From contig BCKC01000006.1 in the NCBI GenBank assembly GCA_001600455.1, positions 3,224,001 to 3,288,000 on the forward strand: a DNA stretch of 64,000 nt, read 5' to 3'. Of this stretch, positions 1 through 11,926 are shown in pieces. Every line of letters begins with the position of its first letter. Position 1 is the first letter of the stretch. The notes under the pieces are model-generated. The model ran no database searches and was not told where the DNA came from. It worked only from the letters and a program-made list of their open reading frames with translations. Both the position numbers and the translations under genes were made by a program. The stretch is from Endocalyx cinctus (lineage: Eukaryota; Ascomycota; Sordariomycetes; Amphisphaeriales; Apiosporaceae).

Positions 1-322
1 ACGCTTCTAACCTAAGACATAATAATGGCTTTGGCTTGATTCTTAATTCAGGCCTTCGTGTATCAAAATCAAATCCATATGCTATTCAAAGCGGGGAGCA
101 TATTTTATTATTAAGCCCACCTTTTGCCAAGCCGCGTTCAATTGTCAAGTTGTGTAATGCATTAGATCATTCAAGAGTCTTCTCGCCCCCACACGGAATG
201 ATGGCCCATCTCGTCCTCCAACACGTTCCATTTCTACCACAACGTCTTATACACAATATTAATATTCGATAGATCTGCAATTATCATATTCATCTCAATT
301 TTCTTAATGGAAAAAAAGAAAG

Positions 323-1264
323 GTTGTCATCGGACTGCAATATACGACTCGACCAGAGGAAGTTAAAAACGTTGATGTGATTAATGCCGGTGGTAAGTAA
401 CGTCAGTTCCTGCAGTCTAGTGGATACTTTCTCTTATATTTATTTCATGGTGATATTATGGTTTGGTTGAATCTCTATAGCTGACGAGCGCTCATATTCT
501 TAGGAGATATGGCGGGTTGTATTTTGACGCCAAGACTCGTCGATGTGGAACCACTGAAACTGTTAAGTGAAGAGCTGAGTGAGAGCTCGCTAAAGCGTGT
601 TAAGTGGAAAATAATGATGAAATTTGGCACATCTCCCAAAGGGGGTGTTCAGTGGGAAGGGGAGCCGAAAGATCTACTTATATAGACTTTGGGCGCTAGT
701 AAGATGCCCCGAGCATTTAACGAGCCCCACCTACTCTGTGACTCTCACTAGACCCAACTTCGAATACTAAATACACTCTTGACATCCGCACGGGTTTCCT
801 GGCAGATGATGACGAGATTGTTTTGAAGCCTCGTATGTGCGCGTACAGGAAACAGCGTGAAGTAGCCCGTTGAATGAAGTGTAAACGAAGTGAGGCCAAA
901 GAATACGGACCCAATTTCCCACTCGATTCAAAAGCCGCGGTAGAGGAGCCGATTTAAGGATATTTACGGCAATGGAGAAGATCTGATTGGGTACTCCCCA
1001 GGCGATGAAGCGGCTATTCGGGAGTGCATGCGGCAGAGTGTCACCACGCGTTGGCATGGACTAGGCACGTGCAAGATGGCCCCGCAGAGTGAATGTCACA
1101 AAGGCGTAGTGGACGAAAGACTCAACGTCCACGGACTTAACGGAGTGAACATCGCTGGTCTGTGTGTTCCTCCGAATTACATATCGGCAAATATTAATAA
1201 TTCTACCTTGACGATTGGAGAGGGAGCAGGAGATGCTATTCTCCATGATCTCGGTCTTTATTGA
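323..1264 (+). pseudogene. Decayed alcohol oxidase (GMC oxidoreductase) remnant
   Basis: Only the two ends of an alcohol-oxidase-type GMC flavoenzyme remain. At 323-392 the frame reads a typical lead-in (TTRPEEV...VINAGG). A normal-looking intron follows at 393-503 (GTAAGT donor, CTGAC near the 3' end, TTAG acceptor). The FAD-binding region then resumes as GGDMAGCILTPRLVD, where intact relatives carry GGGTAGCVVAARL. The centre of the enzyme is missing. From about 763 a C-terminal part resumes (GFLADDDEIVLKPRM, AYRKQREVAR), with a TGA at 871-873 and a frame change near 950. It ends with HGLGTCKMAP, GVVDERLNVHG and an IGEGAGDAI tail before the TGA at 1262. Intact family members are about 650 aa; roughly 200 codons survive here. 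The conserved C-terminal His is still present. The family call is strong and the exact limits are approximate. An unrelated intact GMC gene lies at 61.8-63.9 kb. Confidence 0.8.
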
Positions 1265-1298
1265 GGGAGGTGAAGACTCATTAAACTACCCCACTTCA
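1261..1298 (+). repeat. 38-bp dispersed repeat, copy 1
   Basis: This 38-bp stretch aligns without gaps to 22413-22450, with 31 of 38 bases identical. All seven differences are transitions. It begins at the stop codon of the alcohol-oxidase remnant. The 3' half (TAAACTACCCCACTTCA) is identical in both copies. Confidence 0.6.
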
Positions 1299-3478
1299 CA
1301 ATGCATATCATCAGCACCAGACCCTTGGGAGCTCCCAACTCCAACCCAACAACATATATCACTGCATCCATAATTGTCTTCACTTTTGCCATTATTGGTG
1401 AGCGTCCAGCTTCGTCTCCATACGAGTAGTTAAGTTATTGATAATAGGATATAGTACATTACGATTGTGATATATTCTAGTTCCGGTCCATGTCACGGCA
1501 AGACTTTTTCTCACGAAGAAGAGAGCGTAGTGTAATTTACAACTTTGCAGGGATTCTCCTCTTCGCAATGAGTCATGCCAGTGAATGTATGAAATGGCGA
1601 AACGAAATTATGGCTCTACGGTCATGGCTTATGCAGTCAATAATTATCTGGAAAAGCCAAAATAGCAACTAAACATGCAGCTACCACCACGAGCCCTATA
1701 CTGAAGTCTTTTCACCGAGTATGGACCTTTTGAAAACCTCTATTCTACAGCTAAGAATATCTCATGCCTAAAATATTCGCGAATTGGCGCGTGATTATCT
1801 GATTCTGCACTTTTGCATATGTAACCACGGTACTCTTGAACATTATTCGGTATTTCATAAAGCTAGAGGAGCCATTCAACCATACAGACCATAGAAGGTG
1901 AGGGGTACGTAATAAGAACTATGGATACTGTAAGTCACATGTCTAAAGTCATTTTTATTCTTTCGTATCAGAAATCTTGATTTGACGCTGTAGTAATACT
2001 TGGGATATATTAGCAATTCCCAACGCGTCAAAATCCTCGTGGTCCTACGTAGGTACTCTGGAGAAATCCGAACGTTGATTATCTTATCAGCACGCGTAAC
2101 TCGCTTGTGCTAATGCACTGATTTCCTAATCTGGTACGAAATGATGACCCCCCAACGATTAGCATGCCGACTTCCGAAGTGGGAGGCTAGGCGCCCCGGA
2201 AAATCTTGTTATGCTGTTAATTAAGAGCCGATGTAGCCCCGAATCCCGGGGTTGTGGATTAATTGTTACCGTACAATATTGAACGATACAGGTCCCTTAC
2301 AATTAACCCGTTACCCCGATACCACTTTTCATGTGATCGAGAAGTCATTACACACGAAGCTACATTTCGGATCAAATACTAAACAACCTTTGCAACTTCG
2401 TCAAAACAATTCATTAATTGATGCTCAGTATACTCCGTACATAGTGAAAAGTACCTTTTTTCACCTTAACCCTCCTAACATTCTGACTAGATGATTATGA
2501 CGTAGGCCCAGACAATATGTAAGATTTCTTCAAGATTTATGGAGAACTTTTATGGAGAGTTCCGTGGAGAAACCTAACTACTTTGAGATGTTATCGCTTG
2601 CCGCGTTACGTAAATAGGAAAGCCGACGCCCTAGCGTAAGCGAGCAATAACGTAGGAAGTTATGATGTTCACCCTGAAGTATCCCTGAGATCTGAGGCTT
2701 TGGACGATTGGTGAACCTGGCAGCTGGATTCAAAGTCTTTTTTCATGTGAATAGTTGTGTAACGTAGGACGAAAATCTTCCGCTAGACTATCCAACCTCA
2801 GACCCTGGAATAGTCATGATAACAATAAGATGCTGCTGGTCCATGCGGTGCGTCTGTACAACACCGTACATCTCCCCAGGGCCCGTGTGCGACCAATTCC
2901 AGCATTGTAGACTTGGCAGGGACTAACCTCCACTCGTTCAGCCAAATGGAGTGGGGTGCTTAATCCTACGCTGTATATTTCACTATGGTAGAAACTGTGG
3001 GATAGTGGAGTTTACTTATGTATGGAGAAATGGTGGGATTGTTGGTTTTTACGCAATATCTCGTGGTTTCGACCTTGTGCCCCATCGTGTCCCCCATGGG
3101 CAATCTTCTTGATGAGTGTTTTACTGGGTAATAACGCCCACCAAGAATTTTAAGAGGGTCCTCTTACCCTGCAATTCCACACCGCCGGCGCCATAGTGGT
3201 GGTGCGATTGATTTTTCAATGTGACGTCAGAAATATTGCTAGGTATTTTTGTTACAGTTGCCGTACGTCACCTTAATATCGGTAGGCGAAGAGGGCTCCG
3301 GGAGAAGTTGGGTAATGTCGGTCTTGGGAGTTCGTCATATCCGATTGAAGAAGTACAAATAGTCGTGACGACCCCGGATCGGTCAACTTGATCGTCCGGT
3401 TATGTATGTTTGATTGAACACCTCGTATACTTCTTCTTATACATAACAGTTTGGTGGCAATATCTAAAAATTACAAAC
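1299..3478. other. Gene-poor stretch upstream of sugar transporter
   Basis: No convincing gene is seen. Open frames are short and of random composition. The stretch holds one exact TACTCCGTA motif (2431-2439) and scattered GC-rich patches (about 2190-2245 and 3180-3200). It contains the promoter of the transporter that starts at 3479, but no clear TATA box could be assigned. Confidence 0.6.
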
Positions 3479-5398
3479 ATGAAGAAATATTTCGGCCTCA
3501 GGGGCAGTGCTCTTAACTATGCCATTAGCTTTATAGCTGGCTGTGATTTCTTGCTCTTTGGATATGGTAAGAAAATGTCGTCCCTGTCGATCGATCTGTG
3601 ATACTAAACTCCTCATTTTGTAGATCAGGGTGTCATGGGAGGCATCCTTACGATGCCTAGTTTCCTGAACCTATTTCCCCAAATTAACCCCGACGCAGAA
3701 GGTATCAGTGCCATTGAATCATCGACACGGTCAACGAATCAAGGTAAGCAACAAAGAAACATTACTGCCCCATAGTCTTCGGAACTGTACCTAATCGATT
3801 TGAAGGAATTGCCGTGTCCTGTTACAACCTGGGTTGCTTCATCGGTGCCCTTCTCACTATTTTCATCGGTAATCCGTTGGGAAGACGGCGCGTAATTATT
3901 CTCGGTACCAGCATTATGATCATTGGCGCTATCCTCCAGGCTTCTGCTACTACTCTAGAGCAGTTCATTATCGGTCGAATTATAACCGGTATCGGAAATG
4001 GCGGCAACACGTCCACAGTCCCGACATGGCAATCGGAGACATCCAAATCGCATAAGAGAGGAAAGCTTGTCATGATTGAGGGTTCGTTGATTGTGGGTGG
4101 CATTATGATTAGCAACTGGGTCGATCTGGGTCTTAGCTTGGTAGAAGGGTCGGTCGCTTGGCGATTTCCCTTGGCTTTCCAGGTTTTCTTCTGCATTATT
4201 ATCCTTGCCGTCGTCCCTGGCTTGCCAGAATCCCCGCGATGGCTTGTGCTCAAGGGACGAGAAGAGGAAGCTACTGAAGTAAGGAATTTCATCTACCCCT
4301 ACGTAATTTGGTATCCACGGGGCTTCTCGTGTACCTCTAGCCACCATTTGGTTTATCAATTGGGGACACCGCTGCTAACACATGTTTTTCTAATAGGTAT
4401 TGGCAGCTCTTGCTGACCTTCCTCCCGAGGATAAATTCGTAAGGAACGAGCTCGCGAACATCAAAGACACCGTAATGGAGATGTCTAAGGGATCGTTCAG
4501 AGACGTTTTCACCATGGGCAAAGATAGGTAAGTCCCTTACTGATCTGAAATGATCAATAACAATAGGCTAATCTCATCTAGAAATTTCCATCGCGCCCTT
4601 CTTGGATACATGACTCAAGTCTTCCAACAGATCAGCGGATGCAACTTGATCACTTATTACGCCCCTGTTATCTGCAAGGGCCTCGGCATCTCAGATTTCA
4701 CATCGCTGATCATCTCCTCGGCTATCGCTACCGAGTACTTCATAGTCACTTGGCCTCCTGTCTTCATGGTTGAACGTGTCGGTCGTCGTAAGCTCCTGCT
4801 CTTCGGCGCCTTCGGTCAAGCCGCTACGATGGCGATCCTGGCGGGCGTGAACTCGGCCTCGGGTACCGGATTCAAGATCGCCGCTATCATCTTCCTCTTC
4901 GCTTTCAACACTTTCTTCGCTCAGGGTTGGCTCGGCATCCCGTGGCTGTACCCGGCCGAGATCGTGCCTCTTCGGATCCGAGCGCCGGCGAACGCCCTCT
5001 CGACCTCCGCCAACTGGATCTTCAACTTCCTCGTCGTCATGATTACCCCCGTTTCGTTTTCTTCCATCGGATACAAGACGTACATCATCTTCGCAGTTTT
5101 CAACGCCATCATGGTACCGAGTATTTACTTCTTCTACCCGGAGACCGCTTACCGCTCGCTCGAGGAGATGGACAACATCTTCCACCGCGTCACGGGTGCT
5201 TCAGGCTACTTCGACGTGGTCCAGATCGCCCGCGACGAGCCGCGCCGTTACGGAAAGAACGGAGAGCTGCTGATCGAGCATGATGATGGAGGCAAGGAGA
5301 AGACTCACGTCGGACATGTCGAGAATCGAAGCTCCGGAAGCGAATCTCAGTCCGATGTCGAAAGTGCTAGGGCAAGTGGCGTGCTAGAGAAAAATTAA
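3479..5398 (+). CDS. MFS sugar transporter (sugar/H+ symporter family)
   Basis: This is a twelve-helix plasma-membrane sugar porter of about 542 aa. The exons are 3479-3566, 3624-3743, 3806-4278, 4397-4527 and 4582-5398; all introns are GT-AG and the total is divisible by three. Family motifs are in the expected order: FGYDQGVMGG near residues 27-36, PLGRRR at 93-98, GRIITGIGNGG at 126-136, PESPRWL at 210-216, QQISGCNLITYYAP in the second half, and PETAYRSLEEMD at 457-468. The cytosolic tail is rich in Ser and acidic residues. The substrate cannot be read from the sequence; relatives carry hexoses, disaccharides, quinate or inositol. The start is the ATG that directly precedes the first family motif. 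It stands alone on the plus strand and faces the convergent carboxylesterase. Confidence 0.93.
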
Positions 5399-5995
5399 GT
5401 GGGATGACTGAAGTTATGAGATGTGGACTGGAATGACGTGGACTACATATGTTGAATGGATTTAACTTCGCGTCTAGTTTGATACTTAGACGGCAATGAA
5501 CATGAATATGTGATACCCCCGGCTATAGAGCTAGAAAGAACAAATAGCATAAAACAAAAGTAAAATAAAAAGATCTCAAAATGAGAGATATATCCTTTTC
5601 CTGGAATTTTCTTCTTAAAGGTAAATCTTCTCATAACTTCAAAAGGATAATTACTTCAGGAAACCTCGGAGTCTCTTTCAGTAATTGTGTTTATCTGGAC
5701 GCAGTATTACTTAGTTTGTGCTTTTATGGGACGGGATTCACCTATAAAAGGTTTTATTCCATATTTCTTCGTTAGTGTAGATATATTTGAGTGCTAGTTA
5801 TGGATATATATATATAACCCTAAGACCTGTTTCCCTGCGCACATAGAACCCGTGTCAATTTTCGCGTCGCAGTCGTAAAAAAAAAAAAAAAAAAAAGAGA
5901 TTTGGATGCTTAGGCAAGCATCGCAAACTCAAATAGGTGACCTCATGGTATCGTGCTTAAAAAAGGATGTTCCCGATAATATCTCCCAATTTCTT
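5399..5995. other. Intergenic, convergent 3' ends
   Basis: This is the 3' flank shared by the transporter and the carboxylesterase. It holds a short TA run near 5806-5816 and an A homopolymer at about 5878-5896. No gene is seen. Confidence 0.6.
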
Positions 5996-7957
5996 TTAAT
6001 CTTCCCATTTAGCAGACATTCTCCACCAGAAATCGCATTCCTTGTCCGCCCACGTGTAGTTTTTCAACTGCGCCGCAACGCCAACTCCGGTGCCTCCTGC
6101 TCTCTCATCGTTCCCCTCGCCCAAAACCATCGTGAGTCCCTTTCCTTCTTTGAAAGGCGTCCATTCGGGTCTACCAGCGAACTTGCCCGCTTTCATCACG
6201 CTCGGGTCGCCGTAAAGAATGAAGCTGACGCAATATGCGTGGAAATCGCCCGTCACCTCGTCCTGCGCGGGCGATATACTCCGGACCTCGGGATTATAGG
6301 TCTGGTAACGCATCTGGTCGCCGTGATTGGCACCGTAGAGAGCGGTCTTGTTTAGCGCCCAGTGGTACAGGAAAACAGGCGGGTTCGCTTCCCCGTGGCT
6401 CGTGCCCCAGATCGCCGTCTGCCGTACCGGGCAGGTATAAGCGTAATGTCCGTAGGCGGCTTCCATGCGTCGGTATTGGCGACCGATCTTCGGGTTTCCA
6501 CTTTTCTCGACGTACGGAGACGTCGGGTCGAGGTCTGGATCCGGGTACAGCGCTTCGAGCTCGGCCATCTCCTCCGCCGTCAGGTGCGGCAGTAATGTGC
6601 GGTAGAATTTGGTAAACTCGGAGGACTCGTTGGCGGACTGGGGCACGTAGAAGGAACCTTCATTGTGCGCGGAGCCAGTCAAGATTGGCACCTTCTGCCA
6701 GTTGCCGGACTTCCACGCGTCGAGGGGCCGCCGCGAGATTACGTCTCCATCCATGACGGGTTGCCACGCCCAGCGTACCGACGGATCGGATCGCGCAAAT
6801 ACCGTCTTTCCAGCCCGGTCTACGGTGCCTGAGTTTAAGCTGCGCAGGCACGTAAGAATTTCCGGGTCCAGCAGGTCGCTGTATTGCGCGCAGGGTGTTA
6901 GGTCGAGGAATTCCCTGAAGTGTTGCGTGTTAAGCGCAGCGTTGGGTGGGTGCATAGCGCGGGCCGTGTGCGCCCCACTATCCATGATCGCTTTGTGGAA
7001 CAGCCGCTTGGGTTGGTTCACGTCCATGACGAGGTGTCCAATCTATAATTCCGACTCCACCGTTAGTACCGTGCTTTCGGTTGATATCTATTCAGAAAGA
7101 TCCAGAAAAAATCTTACCCCGTGAGCGGCAGCACTAAGACCCATGATAGTCACGTTGTCGGGATCACCGCCGAAGGCCGCGATGTTTTCTTGTACCCACT
7201 CTAACGCGACGTACATGTCTTTTAGGCCCAAGTTGAGAAGCCCCTCTTTCGCCGTCAGCTCGGTATTGAGCCCACCAAAGACGCCGATCCGATACTGCAT
7301 GCTGACGCCGATCCAGGGTTCCGGCGAATGCGCCAGCATCGTATGCGTATTGTGCATTCGCGCCGCGCCACGGTTGAAGGCGCCTCCTGGAATCAGCACG
7401 GCAACGGGTAGTTTTTTACCGCTCGAGGCCGAGTGGCCCTTGGGTCGCCAAATGTTCATGGTGAGACAGTCTTCCGACTCGACATCGGGACCCAGACCAT
7501 CATCATCGAGGAAGGGGACTAGTTGTTTTCCAGGGCATCTGTGTATCTATCGTTAGTTGACTAGTCTTGATTGGCCACCTTATTTTTATTTGAAATAATC
7601 ATACCTTGGTCCAAGATAGAACGCGTTTAAAGTACCGTTTCCTTCCGGTACTGGTACAGCCGGTCGGAACCTCAGTTCATCAACTGGAGGCACTGCGTAC
7701 GGGATTCCCATAAAGCCTTCCAACGGCTTCGGAAAAGATCCATCATCAATCATGCGACCAACAATAGTGCCCTGCTTTATGATGACTGACGGATGTTCAT
7801 TATTTCGAAAGGCCCATATGTTCTGTAGCGTGTCTGACTGGTAAGCAAAGAGTGCAGCAATTGCAACAGGGATCGCAGCCAGTAGCAGCCACGATCGGCC
7901 GCTGGAACTGGTCGTAGGATGGTCTTTTGATTTGCCCATCTTCTTCCTTTCTTTCAT
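5996..7957 (-). CDS. Type-B carboxylesterase family protein with membrane anchor
   Basis: This is an alpha/beta-hydrolase of the carboxylesterase type-B family, about 606 aa. The exons on the minus strand are 7957-7605, 7538-7118 and 7042-5996, and the frames join exactly. The N-terminus is a short basic segment followed by one hydrophobic stretch (SWLLLAAIPVAIAALFAY), so it is a signal anchor or type II membrane segment. Family motifs are FMGIPYAVPP, SEDCLTMNIW and PGGAFNRG (oxyanion region). The nucleophile elbow is GLSAAAHG with Ser near residue 253. The candidate acid is Glu386 in SAHNEGSF and the candidate base is His498 in GANHGDQMRY. The elbow has Ala where Gly of GxSxG is expected. 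Most fungal homologues read GLSAGAHS, so this is an unusual change that could lower activity. The first ATG in frame is at 7957; 7939 is an alternative. Confidence 0.88.
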
Positions 7958-8941
7958 GAACAAGACCTTAATATTGAACTCATCCGAACATTCATTCTGT
8001 TTCTCTTCCTTTTTTTTTTTTTTTACCGTGATATACTAATATGCTAACTCTACTAAGGCCTAATTAATGCCTATTAATACCTTGCCGACCATCGGCTACG
8101 GCTGTATTCCGCAATTTCTCCTAAGCCCCGCTCAGTACGCTGAATCTCAGACTTGAAATGGTACCGAATTGACTTGCTCAGAATGGAAATAGTGGATACA
8201 AAAGCTTAACAGCGCTCGTCTCTCGCTACAATCAATTCGGTAATTATCCTATCTTGCCGACAATTGGAAGTTTCCCGCGGAGAATTCCCGCGGAAATCGC
8301 TATCTTACGATTATCACGACATGGACCAGGAAGAAAGGATGAGCGTGGCAGATATTATATTTTATTATAGGTAATGATAGAGTTGATTCTTAATGGACGG
8401 GATTAAAAGTAAAGAGGAATTATGAATTTAACAATGCGTATATTTAAGTGATGTATTTAATACGTTACTTTGTAAGGTTTTGGACGGAATTACATGGGGA
8501 TTAGCTGTTGGGCGGAGTCCTCGCTGAGCAGCCTCTCGAAAGGGTTTCGTTAGAAGGGTATATTAGCGCTTGGTTATCACTGTAGTACTGCCTATTACCC
8601 GTAATTATAGTGAGCTCCTCCACTATCACTCGCAGCGTCTACGCAGTAATTACGCCACCACTAAGAAAATAAGTTATATTCTGACTTCAAACGATGAAAA
8701 AGAATGTGATCTATTCAAATTTACATTATTATACCAGTTACTATCCTCGTGTTGTCACGGAAAATAAAGGCGAAAAGATAAGGATATCAAATATATATAT
8801 ATATATATATATACCATCAGTTCTTGATTGATGTATTGAACTATGTACGCATGTTATTTATATACTCATAATATTACAATTTCACCCCCACTCAATAAGC
8901 CATCCAGTAGGTTGCTGTTCGGGATGATTCCCATTCCACGT
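7958..8941. other. Intergenic with TA microsatellite
   Basis: This holds the promoter side of the carboxylesterase (T-run at about 8010-8024) and an (AT)n microsatellite at 8791-8813. The short open frames have no recognisable content. Confidence 0.6.
8791..8813. repeat. (AT)n microsatellite
   Basis: About 11 perfect AT dinucleotide units, read directly. Confidence 0.95.
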
Positions 8942-10568
8942 TTAATACGAGTAGCGGAATTTGGGGTTCTCGAAATCAGTTAAATCTTGTAATAACCCAT
9001 CTTCATCAAGCTCGACAGGAGCTCCACCCTGCTGGGCATCGCGAAGCTTGTTCCTGCGGATAAGCACGAAGCGAAGCGTTACGGCAATCGCAACCTGGCC
9101 CGCAATGCAGCCGATAATGGTTTTACATCCGGTCTCGTAGATGGGACTCTCAGATCCAAGGAACGCGTGGGGACCAATGATGTTTCCGACACAGTAGGCG
9201 AGGAAGACGAAGGCCGTCGCGGTCGTACGCTTAGTATAACCTCCGACGTTGGATGCGGGCATCTGTAAAGCCACAACTAAAGCTCCGACAAATGAGGCAC
9301 ACTGAGGATAAGAGAGTTAGTATATAAAGGAAGTAAAGAACTTTTGGAGCTTGACGTACGATATAATAACCGGCCAGAAGGCCGCCGTGGTTGCTCCGCG
9401 GTAGCTGCCAAAACAGAGTCACGGCTATCAAGGTCGGCAGGAGCCAGATTATCATGACGATAGTACGAACATTCTTCATCTTGCTCGCAATGTACGGTCC
9501 CGTAAACATGAAAATAGCCGTAATAACACCGTACGGGATTCCATACACGGTAGTGAGCAGCGCGTCGTCGGTGAATCCCTTGACAATCAGCTTCGAGAAG
9601 TTGGCGATACCTCCGTTGACGGTTTCGTTGAGCAGAGTATAGAAAAACAGGAGCCATATCTGCGAATCGCGGAACACTTCCTTAACCTGATCCATCTTGA
9701 TCTGACGGTTGAAGACACCGGTGCGGTTGCGCGCACTCCGGGCCACGAGCATAGCGCGCTCCTCGATGGTGAACTTCTTCGCCGTCAAGATGTTGTTGGG
9801 GAGGTTGAAGTATAGCACGACACCCCATATGACCGTAAGGCCGCCGCAAAGCACGTAAATGATTCTCCAGACAGCCCACCCCGTAGCCTGACCGACGCCG
9901 AAGAACAGTATACCGCTCACGGTGCTGCCGATACCGTTGAAGCAGTAGAACAGGCCGGCACGAGCCGGCTGCTCATCGCGGGTGAACCATTGCGAAACGA
10001 TGATCATGAACGCCGGTGTAATGACGGCTTCGAATATGCCGAGGAGTAATCGAGTCACGGCCAATCCGGCAAAGTTCTTGGCTGCCGATGTGCAGAGGAG
10101 GATGATACCCCAAGCTACGACGAACCCGCTGACCACGGTGCCGGTCGGGTATCGTTGAGCAAGATACGAAGCTGGCCATTCGGCGACCAGATAACCAAAG
10201 TAGAAAATTGATGCCATCCAGCTGTATTGGTTGCTCGTCATCCCGGTTGAGGTAAACAGGTCGAAAATAGCCGAGTAACTTAACGCCTGCTTATCAATGT
10301 ACTGCAAGAGGTAGGTTCCGCACAGTAAAGGCATGAGGATCCAGTCAACCTTTCTTCGCAGCTTTTTAAGCGCCACTTCATCGTTCATTAACTCGCTGAG
10401 GCGGGAATGTGGGATGTTGTTTTGCTGTAAGAAGAGCTCGGCTTCGTCGAGATTAACGACACTTCCAGCTTTGAGGTCGGCTTCCACATCAGTCATCTTC
10501 GCATCGTAGTCCTTAGACTTGATACTACCGGCCTTGATTTCTGCGTTTTCCTGCGGTTGGCTAGCCAT
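8942..10568 (-). CDS. MFS anion:cation symporter (Dal5/Tna1-like permease)
   Basis: This is a twelve-helix major-facilitator protein of the fungal allantoate/nicotinate/pantothenate permease group, 522 aa. There are two exons on the minus strand (10568-9360 and 9301-8942), joined in phase 0 across a GTACGT-CAG intron. A long acidic cytosolic N-terminus of about 90 residues precedes the first helix. Signature segments are RKVDWILMPLL and YLLQYIDKQALSYS at helix 1, WMASIFYFGYLVAEWP at helix 2, and GIFEAVITPAF with SQWFTRDEQPAR after helix 4. The C-terminal exon carries NVGGYTKRTTATAFVF and YCVGNIIGP, both typical of this group. The likely substrates are organic anions such as carboxylates, vitamins or ureides; the exact one is unknown. 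The gene starts at ATG 10568. Confidence 0.93.
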
Positions 10569-11926
10569 GACTTAATTGTTTTCTTGACGCCGTAGGATGG
10601 ATTGAAGCCTGGTAAGGTGATGCAGGATGAGACAGAATCATCGTCAGTAAATAGAGGCGACTTTCCTATAGGCACAATTACTATATATAATATCCCTTAT
10701 CAATCGGCCCACATGTCCTATCATGCTGGGAGATAGCTAAGGTGAGGTGACGACTATTTCTGGGTCCAAGAAATGAATACGATAATTACATAGAAAACGG
10801 TCTAGTGGCTAGTCTACCCCGGGTACTACAAAGATGCGAAGATCATGCGAATGGGGTTATCTGGTTACCAGGTTCCGACGGCCTTGGAGAAAGTACCTAC
10901 GTATATGTAAGCATATAAGATCCAATTTAATGGGTAGGTCTCAATGAGACTTGAGAGTTTTCCGCGGCGTGGTGGAGCGGGTCGTGAGCGGAGAAATAAT
11001 CTGTGCATGGGGGCTTATCGTACTTATGTGGACTAACATCAATACGTAAATACTGTTACGCAATTAAACTAGAAATACTCTATACATTCCTAACTTTACA
11101 TGAATCCATCTCATTAATATAAGATGTTTGAAGTTCAGGAAGCTCAAGAATGGCTCCAAGTACAGTTCTGCTTAATTATCGTAGTATGTAGCATATACTA
11201 TCATCAACTGATGAAAAGTACTGAAGAGGTTAGTTATGAGTTTGTATTTTAGTGCATAGAGTTGAGGAATCAGTTGGAGTGGTGTTTCGGGAATACAATC
11301 TTCCGCAATACCGGTAACATTTATCACATGATTTCATTTATCCCAGTGCAGGTTCAAAACTCGTATTTTAATCTATAATCCAAGAAATAATGAAGAAAGA
11401 CAAATGCTAAGATCTTATAAAACGATTCAAGTGAGAGGCATCTTTTATGTGTCATGTGTTGCGTATTTTCAAGAAGAGTTCTGCTACCTGCACCTTGATT
11501 TTTGACAGCTGTAGTACAGCTGCCACTCCAAAATCTGGATATATTTAACTGGTAGCGTACAAATCAATCTAAATTTGACGGCTGCATATCACCTCCCGTC
11601 CAAGTACTTGCTCGTTGTCCCGGAATAAGCCCTTGGTGTTGACGAGAATGGGCCAAAGTATCATGTATAGCTTTGACCATCAGAGTGTGCCTTGTTTCTG
11701 TAAGAGATCTGGTCATCTTTCATGTTTTATACGAATGCTTCTACAAAGCACCTCTATTCAATATAGATTCCTGCATCTTTAGTACCGTGCTAGTCAGACC
11801 TACTTATCATTTAACCTGAATCTGAACAATCATGAAATGGAAATTGTACGCATGGGATTTAAATATCACGAGACAGCCCAAGTGCGGACGACGAAGTGGT
11901 TGGGCACAGACTCTCTACGGATAGCC
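10569..11926. other. Intergenic, no gene seen
   Basis: AT-rich DNA between the permease 5' end and the UstYa-like gene 3' end. No coding frame, RNA or repeat could be supported. Confidence 0.6.

Noticed and set aside
4279..4396. Stwintron in the long third intron of the sugar transporter
   Set aside because: One-step splicing already keeps the frame and gives ATEVLAALADL, so no nested intron is needed.
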